DNA of 5,581 nucleotides from NCBI GenBank assembly GCA_936941515.1, contig CAKZJI010000105.1, positions 1 to 5,581 of the forward strand. The letters are read 5' to 3'. The notes below the pieces were generated by a model, which had not been told where the DNA came from, made no database searches, and saw only the letters and a program-made list of their open reading frames with translations. The translations under genes were made by a program, and so were the position numbers. Source of the stretch: an uncultured Propionibacteriaceae bacterium (GTDB lineage: Bacteria > Actinomycetota > Actinomycetes > Propionibacteriales > Propionibacteriaceae). Below, in pieces: positions 1-5,581 of the stretch. The first letter of the stretch is position 1. Every line of letters begins with the position of its first letter.

Positions 1-1
1 G

Positions 2-1499
<1,498 letters not shown>

Positions 1500-1509
1500 A
1501 CCTGGTCAA

Positions 1510-1797
1510 TTTCGAAGCCGGAAGTTCGTCCGTACGCTCAACCGTCACGGCATGGCCGGATCGATGGGCCGTGTCGGCGCGGCTGGCGACAACGCGGCCA
1601 TGGAGTCGTTCTTCTCACTGCTGCAGAAGAACGTCCTCGACCGCCGCTCCTGGACCACCCGTGAGGAGCTCCGGATCGCGATCGTGACCTGGATCGAGCG
1701 GACCTACCACCGACGTCGTCGACAGGCCGCTCTCGGGCGATTGACCCCCATCGAGTACGAGACCATCATGACCACACCAGCCACTCAGGCTGCGTGA
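1510..1797 (+). pseudogene. IS3-family transposase OrfB, C-terminal fragment
   Basis: The frame reads FRSRKFVRTLNRHG, then GSMGRVGAAGDNAAMESFFSL, then a C-terminal RTYHRRRRQAALGRLTPIEYE segment. This is the end of the IS3-family integrase core. The glutamate in NAAMESFF is the expected third catalytic acidic residue, and the H-R-R-R-R-Q...LG.LTP.E.E pattern is the family's C-terminal signature. Only about 95 residues remain, ending at TGA 1795-1797. The N-terminal and central parts are separated by the IS30 element or lie outside the window. An open frame from GTG 1480 exists, but its first ten or so codons are IS30 sequence and it lacks two of the three catalytic residues. It is therefore treated as a remnant rather than a functional gene. 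Confidence 0.85.
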
Positions 1798-1830
1798 CCC
1801 AACCTGTCACCCGATCGTGCAGCAGTCCCG
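1798..1830 (+). repeat. Probable right end of the IS3-family element
   Basis: The stretch after the orfB stop contains CTGTCACC, then GTGCAGCAGTCCC. On the opposite strand it begins GGGACTGCTGCAC, as expected of an IS3-family terminal repeat lying just past orfB. The matching left end is outside the window, so the exact limit (about 1827-1830) and any target duplication cannot be checked. The alkyl sulfatase frame starts within about ten bases. Confidence 0.5.
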
Positions 1831-1839
1831 TCGGCGGAG

Positions 1840-3723
1840 GTGACGGCGAAGGCGTTCAGTGCCCCCATTGTCGAGAGGCACAGCGAGTTGTCCAGGTCGC
1901 TGCCGTTCACTGATACTGCCGACTTCGAGGCTGCGTCTCGTGGGTTCATCGGTGCTCTGGAGCCTGTGGTGGTGCGCGATGCGGAGGGAAAAGTGGTGTG
2001 GGACATGGGTTCCTACGCGTTCTTGGAAGGTGAGGCTCCGCAGACGGTGAACCCCAGTCTGTGGCGCCAGTCGCTGCTGTTGACCAAGCACGGTCTGTTC
2101 GAGGTGGTCCCCGGGATCTATCAGGTGCGCGGGTTCGACCTGTCGGTGATGACTCTTGTCGAGGGCGAGCAGGGCGTGATCGTGATCGACCCGTTGATCA
2201 GTGTGGAGACGGCCGCGGCGGCGCTGGCGTTGTATCGGGAGCATCGCGGTCAGCGGGTGGTGAGCGGGGTGATCTACACGCACAGTCACGTGGACCACTA
2301 CGGCGGGGTGAAGGGTGTGACCACCCAGGAGGATGTCGACTCGGGGCGGGTGCCGGTGCTGGCGCCGGAGCATTTCGCCGAGCACGCCATCTCGGAGAAT
2401 GTCTACGCCGCGACGGCGATGGCGCGGCGGGCGGGGTACATGTACGGCGCGGCCCTGGACCGCAGCCCGACCGGTCAGGTGGGCGCTGGTCTGGCGCAGA
2501 CGACCTCGACCGGCACGATCAGCCTGATCCACCCGACTCTCGAGGTCAGGTCCACCGGGCAGGAGGAGGTGATCGATGGGGTGCGGATGGTTTTCCAGAT
2601 GACGCCGAACTCCGAGGCGCCGGCGGAGATGCACTTCTACTTCCCGGACTTCCGTGCGCTGTGCCTGGCGGAGAACGCGACGCACACCATGCACAACATC
2701 CTGACCATCCGAGACGCCATGGTCCGTGACGCCCAGCCCTGGTCGGACTACCTGAGCGAGACGATCGACATGTTCGCCGATGTCACCGATGTCGCCTTCG
2801 CCTCCCACCACTGGCCGACGTGGGGCTGCGATGAGGTGCGCGCCTACCTCTCGCTGCAAAGGGATCTGTATGGCTACCTGCACGACCAGACGCTGCGGAT
2901 GATGAACGCCGGGATGGTCGGCAGCGAGATCGCCGAGGCGATGGTGCTGCCACCGGCACTGGAGGCCGCGTGGCACACCCGCGGGTACTACGGCTCGGTC
3001 AGCCACAACGTCAAGGCCATCTATCAGCGGTACATGGGGTGGTACGACGCGAACCCGGCGAACCTGTGGCAGCACCCACCGGTGCAGCGCGCCGTGCGCT
3101 ACGTTGCCGCCATGGGCGGGGTCGACGCGCTCCTCACGGCTGCGCGCGGCGCCTTCGAGGCCGGCGACTACCGTTGGGCGGCCGAGCTGGCCTCGCACCT
3201 GGTGTTCGCCGAGCCGGACCATGCTCCCGGCAAGGAGCTGCTCGCCGCCACCTTCGAGCAGCTGGGCTTCGGAGCCGAGAACGGCACGTGGCGTTGCGCG
3301 TACCTCTCCGGTGCTCACGAGCTGCGGCACGGCAGCTTCGGCAGTCCGACCGCGGCGCTGTCCGCTGACCTGCTCGCTTCGCTGTCCCCGACCCAGCTGT
3401 TCGGCGCGATCGCCGTGCGGGTCAACGGCCCGAGGGCGTGGAACGAGCACATCGAGATCGACATCGACCTCGCCGAGGATGGCCGCTACCGGCTGCGGCT
3501 GGTCAACGGTGTGCTCACCTACACCACCGCGAAGCAGGCGCACGCGGCTGATGTGAGCCTGCGGATGCCGCGTCTGGCGCTGCCTGCGCTGCTGGTGGGA
3601 GCGGGGTCGATGTCAGAGCTGGCTGACCTCGGCATACGGGTCGATGGTGATGCCGACGCACTCTGGCGCCTCATGTCCGTGCTCGACGCCCCCGACCCGG
3701 ACTTCGCGATCGTCACCCCCTGA
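1840..3723 (+). CDS. sdsA: SdsA-type linear alkyl sulfatase (metallo-beta-lactamase fold)
   Basis: This 627-aa protein is predicted to hydrolyse primary alkyl sulfates such as dodecyl sulfate to alcohol and sulfate using two zinc ions. The metallo-beta-lactamase domain (about 85-330) holds THSHVDHYGGV with H148, H150, D152 and H153. E259 in TPNSEAPAEM, E278 in LCLAENATH and H323 in SHHWP lie at the same spacing as the metal ligands I recall for Pseudomonas SdsA1 (constant offset of 21). An alkyl-sulfatase dimerisation region (about 340-480, with YYGSVSHNVKAIYQRYMGWY at 383-402) and an SCP2-like C-terminal domain (about 510-627) follow, so the protein is essentially full length. There is no signal peptide, unlike secreted SdsA1, so a cytoplasmic enzyme is inferred. 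The start is doubtful. GTG 1840 overlaps GGAGGTG, leaving no Shine-Dalgarno spacing, and the IS3 end lies just upstream. The native start may have been removed. Confidence 0.9.
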   Translation: MTAKAFSAPIVERHSELSRSLPFTDTADFEAASRGFIGALEPVVVRDAEGKVVWDMGSYAFLEGEAPQTVNPSLWRQSLLLTKHGLFEVVPGIYQVRGFDLSVMTLVEGEQGVIVIDPLISVETAAAALALYREHRGQRVVSGVIYTHSHVDHYGGVKGVTTQEDVDSGRVPVLAPEHFAEHAISENVYAATAMARRAGYMYGAALDRSPTGQVGAGLAQTTSTGTISLIHPTLEVRSTGQEEVIDGVRMVFQMTPNSEAPAEMHFYFPDFRALCLAENATHTMHNILTIRDAMVRDAQPWSDYLSETIDMFADVTDVAFASHHWPTWGCDEVRAYLSLQRDLYGYLHDQTLRMMNAGMVGSEIAEAMVLPPALEAAWHTRGYYGSVSHNVKAIYQRYMGWYDANPANLWQHPPVQRAVRYVAAMGGVDALLTAARGAFEAGDYRWAAELASHLVFAEPDHAPGKELLAATFEQLGFGAENGTWRCAYLSGAHELRHGSFGSPTAALSADLLASLSPTQLFGAIAVRVNGPRAWNEHIEIDIDLAEDGRYRLRLVNGVLTYTTAKQAHAADVSLRMPRLALPALLVGAGSMSELADLGIRVDGDADALWRLMSVLDAPDPDFAIVTP

Positions 3724-3733
3724 TCGGCGCAGC

Positions 3734-4267
3734 TCAGGACGCTTCTGGGTAGAGCAGGCGTCGAAGGGCTGTGCGCGAGAGCAGCAGCGTGACGACGAGC
3801 AGTGTCACGGGGATGAATCCGCCCAGGCTGACCGAGCCGCCGAAGGTGGCTTCGATCAGCCAGAGCACGATGAGCTTGCTTCCGGCGGCCACTGCCCAGA
3901 GCATCACGGCCGCGGTTGTCCTGGCTCGCCGCGTTGCGGCCGTGCGAAGGCGCGCCATCACCGCGCCCTTGACCAGGAGGACCACTTCGAGAGTGACCTT
4001 GAGCAGGAGCGCGGTCAGCAGCGAGAGCGAGAAGCTCTCGCTGATGACCGTCGGCAGGTACTCGATGGCCAGATTGAGAATCACGACATAGACGAACACG
4101 TCCACCACATCGGCCGGATGCGCCGCCAACCAAGAACCCAGCCGCGTGCGCACCGATCGCGACGCTCCTGCGCGGCGCTTCCCGGAGGACCCGTTCACAG
4201 CCGACGGGCGCTCGGAGCCGGCTCGCGCACCCTCAGGCGGCAGCGTTCTGCGTGGCGGGGTCGACAT
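3734..4267 (-). CDS. Conserved four-helix actinobacterial membrane protein, function unknown
   Basis: This 177-aa protein has a basic, low-complexity N-terminus of about 40 residues and four likely membrane helices (about 54-72, 80-103, 117-141 and 148-166). Its general look, including HPADVVDVFVYVVILNLAIEYLPTVISE and VMLWxxxxGSKxIVL-type segments, resembles uncharacterised actinobacterial membrane proteins. I know of no assigned function. The ATG at 4267 has only AAGGA two bases upstream and overlaps the preceding DUF308 gene by 35 bases. An alternative GTG at 4153 (residue 39, SVRTRLG) follows AGGAG with an 11-base gap. It would give a 139-aa protein with all helices kept and the basic tail removed. 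The gene is downstream of, and probably cotranscribed with, the DUF308 gene. Its stop is 10 bases from the convergent sulfatase stop. Confidence 0.8.
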   Translation of the reverse strand: MSTPPRRTLPPEGARAGSERPSAVNGSSGKRRAGASRSVRTRLGSWLAAHPADVVDVFVYVVILNLAIEYLPTVISESFSLSLLTALLLKVTLEVVLLVKGAVMARLRTAATRRARTTAAVMLWAVAAGSKLIVLWLIEATFGGSVSLGGFIPVTLLVVTLLLSRTALRRLLYPEAS

Positions 4268-4808
4268 TGTCCTTCGTGGCGGTGGCGTCGACGATACGCA
4301 GCCGCCCGGAGAGGATGAGGGTGATGCCCTCGCTGAGGACCTGGACGCCGAGGAGGATGCCGAGCAGCTTCAGAGTCGCGGCGGCCGGGTTGAGCAGGAT
4401 CCACAGAGCCAGGACGATGGAGACCAGTCCGCCGAGGATGAAGACCCACTTGTGGGCCGGGACGGTGAAGGCCAGGCCGATACGGACCACACCGGAGACG
4501 AAGAAGATGGCCCCGGCCATCATGGTCAGCGCGATGGCGGCCACGAGGGGGTTGCGCAGCATGAACAGGCCCAGGACTGCCAGGGCGGCACCGCCGAGGA
4601 GGGTGGACCAGGACAGGCCTGCGCGGATCGAGACCAGCGCGACGATGATCATCATCACCCCACCGATCAGGGTGAGCCAGGCGATCCAGAGCACGGACAC
4701 GGCCGTGGCCAGCACGGCGTTGCCCAGGACCATGAATCCGAGGATGACCAGCACGAGTCCGAGGACGATGTCCCAGCCGGTGCGCCTGCGTTCGAGTGTG
4801 ATTGTCAT
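4233..4808 (-). CDS. DUF308 / HdeD-like membrane protein
   Basis: This 191-aa protein consists almost wholly of six hydrophobic helices (about 13-29, 35-60, 67-84, 88-113, 121-139 and 145-167), with small LxNPxxA-type connectors (LRNPLVA, LLNPAAA). This is the repeated two-helix pattern of the DUF308/HdeD family. HdeD in Escherichia coli is linked to acid resistance at high cell density, but most actinobacterial members have no tested role, so an envelope-stress function is only inferred. The ATG at 4808 is chosen because AAGGAG (4816-4821 on this strand) lies seven bases upstream. The frame is open a further 20 codons upstream, but that part is not family-like. The C-terminal tail after helix 6 is short and polar and ends in NAAA. 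It heads a two-gene unit with the overlapping membrane protein at 3734-4267. Confidence 0.88.
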   Translation of the reverse strand: MTITLERRRTGWDIVLGLVLVILGFMVLGNAVLATAVSVLWIAWLTLIGGVMMIIVALVSIRAGLSWSTLLGGAALAVLGLFMLRNPLVAAIALTMMAGAIFFVSGVVRIGLAFTVPAHKWVFILGGLVSIVLALWILLNPAAATLKLLGILLGVQVLSEGITLILSGRLRIVDATATKDNVDPATQNAAA

Positions 4809-4815
4809 GGTAGGT

Positions 4816-4821
4816 CTCCTT
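4816..4821 (-). promoter_or_regulatory. Ribosome-binding site of the DUF308 gene
   Basis: AAGGAG on the minus strand, seven bases before the ATG at 4808, decides between this start and the longer open frame that reaches 4868. Confidence 0.75.
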
Positions 4822-4954
4822 GGGCCGGGATGGGTCGACAGCGCCGACGGGAAACATCCCCGCATCACGAGGAATCCTATTGCCTGAGCGGGTTGCTGGG
4901 TCGTGCGACTTGCCAGAAACGACGTCTCCCTTTTCGGTGCCCGGCTGCGCGCGA

Positions 4955-4960
4955 TAGTGT
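4955..4960 (+). promoter_or_regulatory. Probable leaderless -10 box for the DUF2252 gene
   Basis: TAGTGT fits the actinobacterial TAnnnT -10 pattern and ends exactly seven bases before the ATG at 4968. No Shine-Dalgarno sequence lies between them, so transcription would begin at or next to the start codon. A -35 is not clear; TTTTCG at about 4931-4936 is only a weak candidate. Confidence 0.45.
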
Positions 4961-4967
4961 ACGCAGC

Positions 4968-5312
4968 ATGCCATCACGCCCACGGCCATCGACACCCGAC
5001 TTAGTGGTCTCCGGCCGCAGGCGCCGCCAGGAGACTCCCCGTTCCACCTTGGCCGAGCTGCCGCCTGGGAGCCGGGATCCGCTGGGCATCCTGAGGGAGC
5101 AGAACTCCACCCGCCTCCAGGAGCTCATTTCGCTGCGCGCCGAGCGGATGTCGCAGAGCGCGTTCGCGTTCTACCGGGGGACGGCCGCGCTCATGGCCGC
5201 CGACCTCGCGGCGGCGCTCGGCGAGCCCGACGGAGGGCGGACGGCCGCGGCGAGGCGCCGACGTCGGGAATGCCGATGGCGGTCGTGTCCTGGCCGTCGA
5301 CCGTCACCGTGA
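4968..5312 (+). pseudogene. DUF2252 protein, truncated after about 80 codons
   Basis: The frame from ATG 4968 gives a basic start (GRRRRQETPRSTLAEL), then DPLGILREQNSTRLQEL, then ISLRAERMSQSAFAFYRG, then AALMAADLA. This matches the N-terminal pattern of DUF2252 proteins, which usually read R-P-L-R-x-x-R-M-x-x-S-x-F-x-F-Y-R-G followed by a M-A-x-D-L segment. In complete members (about 430-460 aa) this is soon followed by a CGDAHLxNFG-type motif with putative phosphotransfer-like residues. Here no frame contains it. After about residue 83 (base 5215) the frame becomes an arginine-rich shadow and stops at 5310-5312. Function of the family is unknown; its fold has been compared to kinase-like phosphotransferases. 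The truncation is either a real rearrangement or a sequence-assembly junction. Confidence 0.75.
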
Positions 5313-5581
5313 ACACGAAGCCCTGCGGGCCGGCGCCGTTCACCGTGGGCCAACGCAGGGCCACCTGCCACTGCTCGGCCACCTTCGCGTAGGTGCCGCC
5401 GAGGTCGACGGCGGGGATGTCCGCGAAGGGCGCCTGATCCGTGTGCCAGTCGTGATCGCCGCCGTTGCCGTGGAGCAGGCGCACGGTCGGGCTGTCCTGA
5501 TGGAACAGGAGTGCCGTCTCGAGGCGCTGCACGGCGGTCACGTCGGCGATGCGGTCGGCCGTGAAAGAGAGCCAGGCGCTC
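5191..5581 (-). CDS. Unrecognised protein, partial (runs off right edge) and broken at its 3' side
   Basis: The frame is open from the window edge and reads AWLSFTADRIADVTAVQRLE, then ALLFHQDSPTVRLLHGNGGD, then AVDLGGTYAKVAEQWQVALR, then GFVFTVTVDGQDTTAIGIPD. Codon use is strongly GC-biased at the third position, so down to about base 5260 this looks like real coding sequence. Beyond that it turns into an arginine- and proline-rich tail antisense to the DUF2252 segment and stops at 5191-5193, so the natural C-terminus is probably missing. The start lies outside the window; a GTG at 5541 is only an internal candidate. The beta-strand-like valine and threonine pattern suggests a surface, repeat or structural domain, but I do not recognise a family. 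Confidence 0.5.
   Translation of the reverse strand, partial: SAWLSFTADRIADVTAVQRLETALLFHQDSPTVRLLHGNGGDHDWHTDQAPFADIPAVDLGGTYAKVAEQWQVALRWPTVNGAGPQGFVFTVTVDGQDTTAIGIPDVGASPRPSALRRARRAPPRGRRP

Larger units (their letters stand above)
4809..4967. other. Divergent intergenic region
   Basis: This 159-base spacer lies between the minus-strand membrane-protein pair and the plus-strand DUF2252 gene. It should hold promoters for both. Toward the left, TAGGAT (4874-4879, minus strand) is a possible -10 box, but no convincing -35 was found. Toward the right, TAGTGT (4955-4960) fits a leaderless promoter. No clear operator palindrome was noticed. Confidence 0.5.

Noticed and set aside
1807..3543. Long open frame of 578 codons on the minus strand
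   Set aside because: It is wholly antisense to the alkyl sulfatase, rich in R, H, V and P, without family motifs. Such frames are common opposite GC-rich genes.
4146..4967. Long plus-strand open frame rich in D, E, G, Q and H running into the DUF2252 start
   Set aside because: It is antisense to the DUF308 gene and its partner. The composition is the mirror of hydrophobic codons, and only the part from 4968 has a family pattern.

Overview
The window is GC-rich, and its coding frames have strongly GC-rich third positions. Its protein families (a DUF308/HdeD-like membrane protein, an N-terminal DUF2252 segment, an alkyl sulfatase and an actinobacterial-type four-helix membrane protein) point to a high-GC Gram-positive actinobacterium, probably Micrococcales-like. 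Genus cannot be told from this sequence alone.

Layout: (1) Positions 1-1830 are nested insertion sequences. An apparently intact IS30-family element (about 56-1506, with imperfect terminal inverted repeats and one 465-aa transposase) sits inside IS3-family orfB coding sequence. A short piece of that orfB lies to its left (2-55) and the orfB C-terminus lies to its right (1510-1797), followed by the probable IS3 right end near 1830. (2) Positions 1840-3723 encode a near-complete SdsA-type alkyl sulfatase with every expected metal-ligand position present. Its 5' end lies hard against the IS3 end. (3) Positions 3734-4808, on the minus strand, are a two-gene unit: a DUF308/HdeD-like six-helix membrane protein followed by an overlapping small membrane protein. 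It converges on the sulfatase with only 10 bases between the stop codons. (4) A 159-base divergent intergenic region (4809-4967) separates this unit from a DUF2252 gene that starts from a probable leaderless promoter. (5) The DUF2252 gene loses its family pattern after about 80 codons. A different, well-codon-biased reading frame on the opposite strand, running in from the right edge, takes over. Both frames are broken at the same place (about 5211-5260), so this is a rearrangement or assembly junction.

I see no multi-gene pathway. The sulfatase would release sulfate from alkyl sulfates, and the membrane-protein pair may be envelope or stress related. The points most worth a second look are a hairpin overlapping the transposase Shine-Dalgarno sequence, the IS3 end at the sulfatase start, the double gene break at the right side, and an unrecognised partial protein there. 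I found no convincing undescribed system, no CRISPR array and no RNA gene.
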